From: Candidatus Leptovillus affinis
Lineage (GTDB): Bacteria > Chloroflexota > Anaerolineae > Promineifilales > Promineifilaceae
Length of the DNA: 64,000 bases
Direction: 5' to 3'
Assembly (NCBI GenBank): GCA_016705235.1
Contig: JADIYP010000005.1
Coordinates: 124,001-188,000 of the forward strand
Positions 44,118-54,228 of this stretch are shown piece after piece. The notes beneath the pieces were generated by a model. It worked only from the letters and a program-made list of their open reading frames with translations, did no database searches and was not told the DNA's origin. Position 1 is the stretch's first letter; the number at the start of each line of letters is the position of its first letter. Both the position numbers and the translations under genes were made by a program.

Positions 44118-45335
44118 AGCACCGCCTCCACCACCCACTCCCCGCGCCTGTTCCAGGACATTCTCAGCCTCCCTGAATCCTTTTTGCAGCTTTTGCCCCC
44201 AGGCATCTTGTGGAAAATCAGCCAATAAGGCCAGCGCCTGCGCATAAAGTTGCTGCGCCTCGGCCAACTGATTTTGCGCGGTCTTTACCTCTGCCAACCC
44301 GCCCAAGGTGTTCGCCTGCTGCACCGGGTCGTTACAAATTTGCCACAGCGCTATGCTGCCGCGAAAAAACCGCTCCGCTTCCGCCAATCGCCCCAAGGCC
44401 AGGTAGACTGCGCCCAAATTGTTGGTCACCACTGCCCGGTCAAAGAGATTCCCCGATTGCAACAAAAAAGAAGCATTCGCCTCTAAAAGCAGTCGCTCGG
44501 CCTCCATTAGATTTGCCTGTTTCAGATGCAGCGATCCCAATTCATTGAGCACCCTGATTTTGTCCAGATAGTTTTCGGTGTGGGCCAGGCAATCTAAGGC
44601 TTCGTGATAGGCGGCTAAGGCGGCGTCTGTTTTGTCTTGCGCGGCCAAAGCCTCCCCCAACAATTTGAGACAGTTAGCCAGATAAACGGGATCGCCCACT
44701 TCACGCCACAGGGACACGGAATAGCGGAGATACTCCTCCGCCTGCGCCCACTGCCCTTTGCCTTTGCCCAGCAGTCCCAGTTCCAGCGTCACAAACGCAT
44801 GTTTGATGAGGGGGGCGTGGATGGCTTGAAATGCGCTTTGCGACTGCAGGATGTAGGTTTCTGCCTCCACAAAACGGCGCATCTGGCGGCAAACGGCGCC
44901 CAGGTTGATGCAGGCATGGGCTTCGCGCCATTTGTCCTCAAGCATCAGCCCGATCTGCAATTCCTCCTGGTGGGCGGCGAAGGCGGCGTCTAACTGCCGG
45001 TTATGGCGGTAAAAAAGCCCCAAATGGTCAAGAATGCGGCCGCGCAAGGCCAGATTGTCAGCGGGGCAGCTTGCGAGCGCTTGTTCCAGCATCGGGATCC
45101 ACTCGCCCCAGTAGCCCCGCCGCTCGACGAAGACGAAGGCTTGCAAAAGCAGTTCGGCCGTGCCTTGCCAGGCGTCCGGCACATGCAAGCCAAATTTGGC
45201 GGCGCGGTAGAGGTTTTGCCGCTCCTGGTCTAGGGCGGGAAGCGTGTCGTCGGTAAGGTCCTGGGTTCGCTGCTGCCAGTATTTGACGTTGGCGGCCACG
45301 CTTTGGGTGAATTGGGTGGAGGGCGGGGTCATCAT
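44100..45335 (-). CDS. TPR-repeat protein, partner of the NB-ARC gene
   Basis: A 411-residue helical-repeat protein built from about eight tetratricopeptide units (for example AHACINLGAVCRQMRRFVEA, NCLKLLGEALAAQDKTDAAL, NLGAVYLALGRLAEAERFF). No enzymatic domain. Its ATG overlaps the stop of the NB-ARC frame (ATGATGA). In other STAND proteins such repeats follow the ATPase in one chain, so the two probably work together. The C-terminal Gly-rich tail (GVGGGGGAVMRDA) is encoded next to a tandem repeat and may be an artefact of it. Confidence 0.8.
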   Translation of the reverse strand: MMTPPSTQFTQSVAANVKYWQQRTQDLTDDTLPALDQERQNLYRAAKFGLHVPDAWQGTAELLLQAFVFVERRGYWGEWIPMLEQALASCPADNLALRGRILDHLGLFYRHNRQLDAAFAAHQEELQIGLMLEDKWREAHACINLGAVCRQMRRFVEAETYILQSQSAFQAIHAPLIKHAFVTLELGLLGKGKGQWAQAEEYLRYSVSLWREVGDPVYLANCLKLLGEALAAQDKTDAALAAYHEALDCLAHTENYLDKIRVLNELGSLHLKQANLMEAERLLLEANASFLLQSGNLFDRAVVTNNLGAVYLALGRLAEAERFFRGSIALWQICNDPVQQANTLGGLAEVKTAQNQLAEAQQLYAQALALLADFPQDAWGQKLQKGFREAENVLEQARGVGGGGGAVMRDA

Positions 45336-46751
45336 GGTTCTAACAGGTTGGGCCAACCAATGATTTCTGTTTGTAAGAAGGTGTCTGTGAGGCGGTGGAT
45401 GCCGTAGCGCCGTTCCTGGATGGTTCCCTGCACTTCCAGCAGGGAGCGGGCGGTCAATTCGCGCACGGCCGTCCAAAACTCATTCTCGTCCAGACCGCTA
45501 AAGGCCAGCATTTGCTCAGGTTGGGCGCCGAAGCGGCCGCCAGGGGCATGGCCAGCAGCAGCGTTTGTGCGGCGGGTGTCAGCGTTTGCCAGGTTTCCCA
45601 GTAAATGTGGCGATATAAATCTTCAATCGGACCGGCCCGGTTTTTGTTGAGATCGGCCAGGATTTGGGGCAGGGGCAGAACGGCCGTCAGGCTCACCACC
45701 AATTTCAGGGCCAGCGGGTTGCCGCCCGTGACCTGGTAAATGGCTTGCATGGTGCCCTGGTCGGCGGCGGCCAGTTCAGGCAGACCGGTGATTTGGGCAT
45801 GGTGGCGCAGGAGCGCGGCAGCGTCGGTGAAGGGCAGTTCGTGTAAGGAGTGGGTGTAAACGGCCGTTCCCCCGGACGGTCGGGCGCGGCTGGTCAGTAA
45901 AAAGCGGGTCGGTTCCACAAAAGCCAGCAGCTTACCGGCAAAATAATCGACGTGGGCGATTGTTTCCAGATTGTCAACGATGATCAAATGGGGTTCGGCT
46001 TTTAGTTTTTGGCTTAAACGCATTTCCAGGTGGGCATCCGGTTGGCCATGCGCCATGCCGGGCCACACAGCGGCCGCCAGCGCAGACAGCAGCGCCTGAT
46101 AGGCGCGATCAGGGGGCAGCGCCGCGCCGCTGAACTGCTGCTGTTCGACGCGCAGCCAGCAAATTTGTTTGAAGGCCAGACTGGGCAGCGCCTCCCGCGC
46201 CACCACATCCGCCAGACTTGTCTTGCCAATGCCGCCGATGCCTGTCAGGGCAATGATCCAGGGCGCCGTGTCTTGCACGAGCTGGGCCGCAACAATTTGC
46301 CGGATCTGGCTAAACCCAAAAAATTGGCTGTAAGAGGCAGGGGGCAGGCTGGTTTCCAGAGCCTGGATTAATTCTGCGCGGAGTTTTGTTTCTTGATAGT
46401 AGAGAAGCTGGGACAAGGCGTCGATAGCGGCGCGCTGCCAGCGATTGACCTGGTCGACGCTGGCGTACATTTCCTGAGCGACTTGCCGGGTGATTTTGCC
46501 ATCCAGGAACCGGCTGCGCAGCACCATTGCCCCGGCTTCGTCTTGTTCGGCCAGGAGGTCGATGCTGTCCAGAAGGACGCGGTCAACGGCGTACCGCCAG
46601 CCAAAGGCAGTCCGCCCTGATTGGCGGCGAGCTGATTTTGGACGAGCAGCAGTCCAGAAAGCGGGGCCGTTTGATCCTCTGCTGGTTTGCCCCATTGCAC
46701 CAAGGCCGCATGAACGGCCGTTTGCAGTTCCTCCTGAGTGATGGCAGTCAT
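45332..46751 (-). pseudogene. NB-ARC STAND ATPase with N-terminal HTH, broken by two frameshifts
   Basis: Read across frames this is a protein of about 470 residues. Residues 1-140 carry a sigma-region-4-like helix-turn-helix (FLDGKITRQVAQEMYASVDQ). An NB-ARC ATPase follows with Walker A LTGIGGIGKTSLA, Walker B HLIIVDNLETI and LLTSRARP, then a winged helix ending RRYGIHRLTDTFLQTEIIGW. Frame breaks lie near 46600 (after GGLPLAGG) and near 45540 (after LLAMPLAA). Each is repaired by adding one base. The correct third frame ends at 45332 and overlaps the TPR gene start. True decay and base-calling error are both possible. Confidence 0.75.
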
Positions 46752-46909
46752 AGGAGCATTGTACCTGAAAAACGGCCGTTTTGTATGCTTGCTATTGCCT
46801 GTTCGCGCACAAAATCGCACACAATTTACAGAGTCGCGCATACTGAAAATGGTATGAATTTAAACAGGAAGATTTATCAGGAGGCAGAACCAATTCCAGG
46901 AGGTAAATG

Positions 46910-47819
46910 ATGATACTCATCGTTGGTGGAACCGGGGCGCTAGGCAGCGCCACAACCGAAAAATTACTGGCTCAAAATACGGCCGTGCGCGTGATGACCC
47001 GCAACCCAATCAAAGCGCAAGCCCTGCAAGCCCTGGGCGCTGAAGTTGTCCAGGGTGATTTGCGTGACCGTGACTCGCTGCTGCGCGCCTGTCAGGGCGT
47101 CAACGCCATCATGGCCTCCGCGCATTCGATCATGGGGCGCGGATCAGAAGCGTCGAAGTATATTGATGAGCAAGGACACAAATGGCTTATGGAGGCAGCC
47201 AAAACGGCCGGGGTATGGCAGTTTGTCTATGTCTCCGCTTTAGGCGCAGCGCCAGACAACCCCGTGCCCTTCTTCCGAATCAAATATAAGATGGAACAAA
47301 CGCTGCGGAGCACTGGCTTGCCCTTCACTATTTTGCGGCCGACAGCCTTCATGGAATCCCACGCCTATGGCTTTATTGGCAAATCTATTTTGGAAACCGG
47401 CAAAGTGCAATTGTTTGGCCAGGGTGAAAATCCGCGCAATTTGTGGCGGCCGCCGATGTGGCTTACTTTGCTGTGCGGGCATTGTTGGAGCCGGATTTGG
47501 CTGGGGAAGTGTTGGAAATTGGCGGCCCAGAAAACCTGACGAATATGCAGGTTGTGCGTCTGTTTGAAGAAATCGCCGGGAAAAAGCCAGCGTGTCCCAC
47601 GTTCCGCTGGCCATGCTTCGGATCATGGCGCCAGTGGCCAGCCCCTTCAATTCCGGTCTCAGCCAGATCATCCAAACCAGCATCTGGCAAGACACGACAG
47701 ACCAAACCTTCGACCCAAGTGCCTTGCTGCGGCGGTATCCCGTGACATTAACCCGGCTGGAGGATTGGGCGCGAAGTCATATTACGTCTGACCGGCTCGT
47801 TACCGCCGGCAGTGTGTAA
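46910..47819 (+). pseudogene. NmrA/SDR-type NAD(P)-binding protein, two frameshifts
   Basis: The first 180 codons read as an atypical short-chain dehydrogenase: ILIVGGTGALGSATTEKLL, VVQGDLRDRDSLLRAC, FVYVSALGAAP and FTILRPTAFME. The frame is lost at ...NPRN near 47440 (T3, one more T restores NFVAAADVAYFAVRALL) and again at GKK near 47583 (A5, one more A restores KKASVSHVPLAMLRIMAP). The end TFDPSALLRRYPVTLTRLEDW is then in frame to 47819. With both bases restored it would be about 304 residues, a normal length. AGGAGG precedes the ATG at 46910. Confidence 0.8.
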
Positions 47820-47850
47820 GGTATCCGGGTTGTTTCTGTCCTTGGGGGAC

Positions 47851-47880
47851 GGCCGTTCTCCCATCGAGAACGGCCTTTTT
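47851..47880 (+). terminator. Rho-independent terminator GGCCGTTCTC...GAGAACGGCC-T5
   Basis: Perfect 10-bp stem, CCATC loop and T-run, 31 bp after the SDR gene. The same hairpin, without the T-run, recurs at 50964-50984 and 54179-54208. Confidence 0.85.
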
Positions 47881-47912
47881 ATCTTCCCTCAATCGCGCAT
47901 CGTAACGGTACA

Positions 47913-47970
47913 GACCCCAAGGGTTTGCTCCTGAGGATTTGGATTAGTTGGGTATCAAACCCTTGGGGTC
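47913..47970. repeat. Perfect 15-bp inverted repeat GACCCCAAGGGTTTG
   Basis: GACCCCAAGGGTTTG and CAAACCCTTGGGGTC bracket a 28-base loop. It is of the same type as the structures at 18714-18778 and 57151-57183. Confidence 0.65.
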
Positions 47971-48055
47971 CTGCCCGTCAAACCTGAATGGTTACTGCGC
48001 TTCTACGTTAATTTGTATTTGAGGGAGATTTCGTGAGTGCTCCCCCCGCCACAAC

Positions 48056-48280
48056 GGTTCAGGAGGCTTAATCAACGATTCAGGAGCCTTAAGCAACGAT
48101 ACAGGAGGCTTAAGCAATGGCTCAGGAGGCTTAAGCAACGATTCAGGAGGCTTAAGCAATGATTCAGGAGGCTTAAGCAACGATTCAGGAGGCTTAAGCA
48201 ACGGCTCAGGAGGCTTAAGCAACGGCTCAGGAGGCTTAAGCAATGATTCAGGAGGCTTAAGCAACGATTCAGGAGCCTTC
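48056..48280 (+). repeat. 21-bp minisatellite, about eleven copies
   Basis: Tandem units of the form GATTCAGGAGGCTTAAGCAAC, with small variants (GGCTC, GATAC, ...CAAT). The unit length keeps frame, and the minus strand reads as LLKPPES heptapeptides (47992-48264), but no ribosome site or homology supports a gene. Every unit contains AGGAGG and the palindrome GCTTAAGC. Confidence 0.9.
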
Positions 48281-48299
48281 CTTTGTGAGTAAACGGTTG

Positions 48300-48332
48300 A
48301 GATTTGTCAAATCTTTAAGATTTGACAAATCT
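48300..48332. repeat. 16-bp inverted repeat before the lipoprotein
   Basis: AGATTTGTCAAATCTT and AAGATTTGACAAATCT around a single central base, 14 bp before the lipoprotein start. It could be an operator or the transcript leader. A decayed relative precedes the 55527 gene. Confidence 0.6.
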
Positions 48333-48345
48333 ATTGAGGAAACGA

Positions 48346-49182
48346 ATGAAACTATTAACGAAGTGGTCCACCAGGTTGCTGAGCCTGTTTTTATTCGTTG
48401 GCCTGACGGCCAGTTTAATGGCTTGCGCGGCCAACGCGCCGGCATCCACCATCAGTGACGCAGCCGAATCGGAGGCAACCAACGTTCCCAATTTACCCAC
48501 CGCCACGCCTGAATCCACCAGCACGCCGGTTCCAACCGCCACCTTAGCGCCAACCAACACGCCGACAACCATACCTACCGAAACACCAACCGACACACCA
48601 ACCGACACACCCGAACCCACCCAAACGCCGACAGCCACGCCGAAACCAACACAAACACCCACGGCCACACCTGTCGACACGCCTGAACCCACCCTTACGC
48701 CAAAGCCGACGAGTTTGCCACAAGCAACGGCCGTGCCCCAGCCATCTCAACCAACTGCTGCCCCCACAACTGAAGCCGAGGTAGAAGAATCGTTCGTCAC
48801 CATCTACTACATTTCCAACCCCAATGATATTTTGGGGAACTTCCCGGAAAAGCCGTTTGATGCTGATGAACTTCGCAGTCACATGGTCAATATTCAATCG
48901 TCGTTGAACAGAATGCAGTCCAACCTGGATGCGGCTAAAGGCGGGGATGCTGCCGCTTGCAGCAATTATGTCAGCGCCTACAACAATATCTTGTACTCCG
49001 GCACATTTTACAAAGATGTTCCCAGCGATTGGCAGGAAATTGACTTCATCTACTTTATCTCCTTTGTTTATTCCCTGGATCGCACGCGCCCAGCTTATCT
49101 GGCCTGTGTCAATGGGGAGACATGGGAGATTTCAACTATGGGCTGGCGTATTCGGCCATGGGCGAAACATTGGATATTTTGA
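48346..49182 (+). CDS. Thr/Pro-rich lipoprotein with C-terminal globular domain (frameshifted end)
   Basis: 278 residues. The signal peptide with lipobox SLMAC (cysteine near residue 27) marks a lipoprotein. Residues 45-150 are a Thr/Pro spacer (TPTDTPTDTPEPTQTPTATP type), and a C-terminal domain begins at VTIYYISNPNDILGNFPEKP. The last 20 residues (GETWEISTMGWR...) appear to be out of frame: one extra G in the G4 run near 49113 would give NGGDMGDFNYGLAYSAMGE and end at 49214. The spacer would hold the domain away from the cell surface. A degraded copy of the domain lies at 55030-55385. Confidence 0.75.
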   Translation: MKLLTKWSTRLLSLFLFVGLTASLMACAANAPASTISDAAESEATNVPNLPTATPESTSTPVPTATLAPTNTPTTIPTETPTDTPTDTPEPTQTPTATPKPTQTPTATPVDTPEPTLTPKPTSLPQATAVPQPSQPTAAPTTEAEVEESFVTIYYISNPNDILGNFPEKPFDADELRSHMVNIQSSLNRMQSNLDAAKGGDAAACSNYVSAYNNILYSGTFYKDVPSDWQEIDFIYFISFVYSLDRTRPAYLACVNGETWEISTMGWRIRPWAKHWIF

Positions 49183-49296
49183 ACCCGGTTATCGTCAGCG
49201 CCTACGCTAAATAAAACTTACTATTTTTTGTTGATTTGTAACGGCCGTTAGCGTTGTGGGAACGGCCGTTATCTACCCGATTCAAAAGGAGCCAAA

Positions 49297-50954
49297 ATGC
49301 AAGCAAGTTCGTTTTCAAACCAATTTCAGGTTAGCCATTTTTGTCGTCATTGTGATGACAATTCGGCTTTGTTTGTTTCAGGCCTACCATGGCCGAAAAC
49401 AACAATATCAAACTCAGCGATATTCAAATTCAGGAAGGCGATATCGTTGAATATCAGATCAGTGCCAATAGCAACTATGTTGTCTCTACTCTTGCCGACC
49501 AAGATACTGATGAGGTCATTGAACTCTATAGTGCCTACCGACGGTAGCACGCCACCAATAAAACTCAACAGCACGCTTACTACTGGGGTTGGGTAGGGTC
49601 CTATAAAATCAGTGCAGACAGTAATCAAGTTGTCTACTGTGCTAACCAAGATGTAGCTTATCAATGGGAATTATACAGTGTACAAAATTGATGGCAGTAT
49701 TCGCCAATTAAAACTCAATGGGCCACTAGTAAAACGAATACGTTGGTGGGGATTATCAAATCAGCGCTGATAGCAGTCAGGTCGTGTATCGGATCTATGG
49801 AAGCATCATACTCGACACAATTGCATTGAATTGTTCCCCTTGATGGTAGTATTCAAACTCTCACCAGCATGGCCTTCGAAACCCTTAGGTGATTTCCAAA
49901 TTGGTAATGGCAGTCGCGTCGTCTACCTCGCCGACCAAGACACGAGTGGTGTAGATGACCTGTACAGCGTACCTATCGATGGTAGTGCGTTACCCTACTA
50001 AGCTCAATAGCCCCTTAATCAATGAGGGTGATGTAAAAGTTTTCAAATCAGTGACGACGGTACTCAGGTGGTATACGGTGCTAGCCAGGTAATTAATCAT
50101 GTGATTCATGAAATACAGGAAGTTTACAGCGTCCTAATCGATGGCAGCGCCTCAGCTATCAGACTAATGAAACGTTGGGGTCGAATGGATATATTAGAGC
50201 GAGCTCTCTCAAAATTAGTGCCGATAGCAGCCGGGTGATTTACCTTTCTGAATATGAATCTTTGAGCGGTGTTGAACTATACAGCGTCCCAATCGATGGC
50301 AGTACCGCTCCCATTATACTCAACGGAATGCTCGTCAGTGGAGGAGGTGTACGGAAATGCCAGATCGTGGCCGACAACAGCCAGGTGGTTTCATTGCGGT
50401 TCAAGATACAGCTGGGTTCCTTGAACTGTACAGTGCCCCCAATTGATGGCGCCACTGCTGCTACAAAACTTAATTTTCCGCTGACCAACGAAGGAGTCAT
50501 GTCTTTCGAAATTAGTTCGGATAGTAGTCAGGTGGTGTATACCGTGGGCGAAGGTGATTTTATAGTGCTATCTGAATTGTATGTTGTTCCTATTGATGGC
50601 AGCTCTGTATCCACAAAGCTCAACGGTCAATTAGCTCAAAATGGATCGGTACAATCTTTCAAGATCAATGCAAATAGCAGCCGGGTGGTTTATGCAGCAG
50701 AACAGGATACTACCAATGTAATTGAGCTGTATAGTGTGCCTATTGATGGCAATACGCCACCGAATAAGCTCAACGGTGTATTAGCCAATGGTGGAATGTA
50801 GAATCGTTCCTAATCAGTATAACACAATTGGGTCGTCTATGATGCTGACCAGGACACGATGGGATGATTGAGTTGTATGCAACTGAAGAACCCTCACGGT
50901 GAAACATACCTGCAATATCTGCCAATCGTCGTAACAAATGATCAGGATAGTTAG
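49297..50954 (+). pseudogene. Secreted beta-propeller (TolB/PD40-like) repeat protein, decayed copy 1
   Basis: About ten units of the form ISADSSQVVYIADQDTDD-ELYSVPIDGS-PPIKLN, each about 52 residues, typical of WD40-like/PD40 propellers. Multiple small indels change frame; the longest intact piece is 50175-50801. The start region (ATG at 49297, AAGGAG upstream) parallels copy 2 and encodes a signal peptide ending MAENN. The end, in one of the frames, reads LQYLPIVVTNDQDS, a YLP-type C-terminal tail. Function unknown; such propellers often bind ligands on the surface. Confidence 0.75.
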
Positions 50955-50963
50955 GAGTACCCT

Positions 50964-50984
50964 CCGTTCTCCCATCGAGAACGG
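50964..50984. repeat. Hairpin CCGTTCTC-CCATC-GAGAACGG, second copy
   Basis: Same stem and loop as 47851-47875, between the two propeller copies. No T-run. Confidence 0.6.
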
Positions 50985-51016
50985 CCGTTAACTACCTGAC
51001 TCCAAAAGGAGCCAAA

Positions 51017-54000
51017 ATGCACAAGCAAATTCGTTTTCAAACCAATTTCAGGTTAGCCATTTTTTGTCGTCATTGTGATGATAATCTTGGCTTTGTTTGC
51101 TTTCAGGCCTACCATGGCCGAAAACAGCGTCATCAAACTCAGCAATATTCAGGCTGTCGGTGGAGACATCTGGCGCTTCTTTGAAATCAGCCCGATAACA
51201 ACTGGGTCGTCTACAATGCCGACCATACCACAGAAGGAGTCATGGACTTGTACAGCGTGCCAACCGATGGCAGCGAACCACCAACCAAACTTACCGAACA
51301 TTAGATAGCCAAAGTGCTGTGGAGCGTATTCAAATCAGCGCCGATAGTCTTTGGGTCGTCTACACTGTTTATCACAATGGTAACGACCTCTACAGTGTGC
51401 CCATTGATGGCAGTGCCCCACCCACAAAACTCAGCATTCCGCTGGACTACGGAGGCAGTGTCGGAGAGTTCTACCAAATCAGTGCCGATAGCAGTAGAGT
51501 AATCTATGCTCGCCCACTCAGATATGCAAAATATTGATGAACTATGCAGTGTGCTTATCGATGGTAGTGTTCCGCTAACAAGTCAATACCCCACTGCCAA
51601 GTGGGTACGGGGAAGGTAGAATTTCCAAATTAGCGCCGACAGCAGCCGGGTTGTCTACGAGGCCGATCAGGACATAGTTAATGTACATGAGCTATACAGT
51701 TTGCCCATCGACGGTAGTATTCCACCCATCAAGCTTAACACCCCCCTGCCCAGCGAAGGCGATGTAAATGGAAATTTCAAAATCAGCGCCAACAGCACTC
51801 GGGTTATCTATCACGCTGACCAGGATACAAACGATACTGATGAACTCTACAGCGTCCCTATTGATGGCAGCTCTTCGCCCGTCAAGATCAGCGGGCCAAT
51901 GGTCAGTGGCGGTGATGGCTATTGGATTTTCAAATCAGTGCCGATAGCAGCCAGGTTGTTTATAGGGCCGATCAGGATACAGACAACGTTGCTGAACTTT
52001 ACCAGGTACCCATCAACGGCAGCGCTTTGCCTACTAAACTCAACGGCCCATTAACCAGCGGCGGCAATGTAAGCGATTTCCGGATCAGCGCCGATAGCAG
52101 CCACGTGGTTTTACCGCGCCGACCAGAATATCGACATGATGGACGAACTTTATAGCGTGCCGCTCAGTGGCAGTGCGCCGCCTGTTAAACTCAACAGCAC
52201 GCTGCCCAGTGAGGGTGACGTCACCTGGAATTTTCAAATCTCAGAGGACAGTAGTCGGGTGGTCTATATCGCTGACCAAAGTACGGACGGGGTATTTGAG
52301 ATGTTTAGCGTCCCCCTCGACGGCAGTCTCCCGCCCACCAAACTCAACGGCACGTTGGTCAACCCAAGCTTTATCGATATCAGCGCCAACAGCAGTTGGG
52401 TAGTTTTCACCGCTGGCAATACTGGCCTGTACAGTGCGCCACTTGATGGCAGCTTGCCGCCTATCAAGCTCAGTGATCCACTGCCCAGTGGAGGTGTTAT
52501 CGGTCCCTGGTCTTCCCAGATTAGCCCTGATAGCAGCCAGGTAGTTTACCTCACCAACCAATACACCGATTACGTTGTAGAACTCTTCAGTGTATCGATA
52601 AATAGAAGTACTTCTCCCATTCAACTCGATTTGTCTCAAGCTCGAGTTGGAGACGTGAGGAATGCACAAATTAGCGCCGATAGCAGTCGGGTCGTCTATA
52701 TTGCTGACCAAGACACAGATGACGTGAACGAAATCTACAGCGTACCTATTAGCGGCTGGATCCCACCCACAAAAACTAAATATCCCGTTGATCCTGGGCC
52801 AGGAAGTAAGAGCAGATTTCCAAATCAGTGCAAACAGCAGTTGGGTAGTTTATGCAGCAGACCAGGATACAGATGACGTATTTGAGCTTTATAGCGTGCC
52901 TATTGATGGCAGCGCCTCGCCCATCAAACTCAATGGGACAGTGGTCGGTAATGGTGGGGTAAATGATTTCCAAATCAGTGAGAACTGCGGTTGGATAGTC
53001 TATGTAGCAGATCAGGATGCAGATTGGATTAATGAACTATACAGCGTACCCCTCGATGGCAGTACTCCGCCAATCCAGCTTAACAGTGCCTTGCCAAATG
53101 GGGGTAGTCTGGGATCTTTCCAAATTAGTGCCGATAGCCAATATGTCATTTACCTTGCCGAGCAGGATACTGTTGGTTTAGATGAATTGTACAGTACCCC
53201 TCAATGGCAGTGCATCGGCTACCAAGCTTAACAGCACACTGCCCGGCGGAAGCGAGATCAGGCAATTCCAAATCAGTGCTGATGGCAGCCAGGTGGTCTA
53301 CAGTATCAAAGATAGTATGATGCCTTATATCACGGAGCTCTACAGCGTGCCTATCGAAGGAGGTACTACACCCATCAAGCTCAATGATCCACTTGGCCCC
53401 GGAGGCACGTTAAACGCTGTTTTTCAAATCAGTCCTGACAACGGTTGGGTCGTCTACATCGCTGACTATGATTACATGAGTAATGCAGAACTTTACAGTG
53501 TGCCAATCAATAGAAGTACACCACCCATCAAGCTCAATGGGACAGTGGTCGGTAATGGTGGGGTAAATGATTTCCAAATTAGTGCCAACAGCAGTTGGGT
53601 AGCCTACCGTGCTGACCAGGAAACGCAATTAATTGATGAACTATATAGCGTACCCATTGATGGCAGCGCATCACCCGTAAAGCTTAATACCACGCTGACC
53701 AGTGGCGGCAATGTTATAGGATATCAAATTAGTCCCGATAGCAGCAGCGTAATTTATCATGCTGATCAGGAAACAGACGATGTAGGGGAACTGTATAGCG
53801 TGCCTATGGATGGCAGTGCAGCGCCTATCAAGCTGAACGGGTCATTGGTCAGCGGCGGGGCAGTCTATTCTTATCAGATTAGCGCCGACAGCAGCAGGGT
53901 GGTTTACTCTGCCGATCAGGAGCCAGATGATGCGCGCGAATTGTATCGCGTCCTCCTCGATGGCAGCGCCTTGCCCACTAAGCTCAATGACACGTTGACC

Positions 54001-54162
54001 AGCGGCGGAGACGTGTGGTATTTCGAAATTAGTGGCGACAATACCTGGGTGATTTACTCCGCTGATCAAGATACGGATGAGGTAATTGAACTGTATGCAT
54101 ATGGGGAATCCACCCAGGTGCTGCATACATTGTATCTCCCGGTAATCGCAGTAAATGATTGA
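51017..54162 (+). pseudogene. Secreted beta-propeller (TolB/PD40-like) repeat protein, copy 2 with frameshifts
   Basis: A tandem paralogue of 49297-50954 with the same leader (KQIRFQTNFRLAIF, then MIILALFAFRPTMAEN as signal peptide). Some nineteen propeller-type units follow. Reading switches frame several times (near 51055, 51530, 51930, 52110, 52800 and 53205), but long pieces remain open (52136-52876, 53182-54162). The C terminus is VLHTLYLPVIAVND. With frames restored it would be about 1045 residues. Units differ enough that the array is not a recent expansion. Confidence 0.8.
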
Positions 54163-54178
54163 GGTGGTGGGGAAAGTA

Positions 54179-54208
54179 ACGGCCGTTCTCCCATCGAGAA
54201 CGGCCGTT
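54179..54208. repeat. Hairpin AACGGCCGTTCTC / GAGAACGGCCGTT, third copy
   Basis: 13-bp arms around CCATC, ending 20 bp before the epimerase start. Confidence 0.65.
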
Positions 54209-54228
54209 CCCCTAAAAGGGGAGCGCAT

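Noticed and set aside
47992..48264. LLKPPES heptapeptide protein on the minus strand
   Set aside because: Entirely encoded by the minisatellite; no ribosome site, and any 21-bp repeat stays open if one unit is open.
48056..48280. Possible CRISPR array
   Set aside because: Units are 21 bp and directly abutting, with no spacers; no cas genes in the window.
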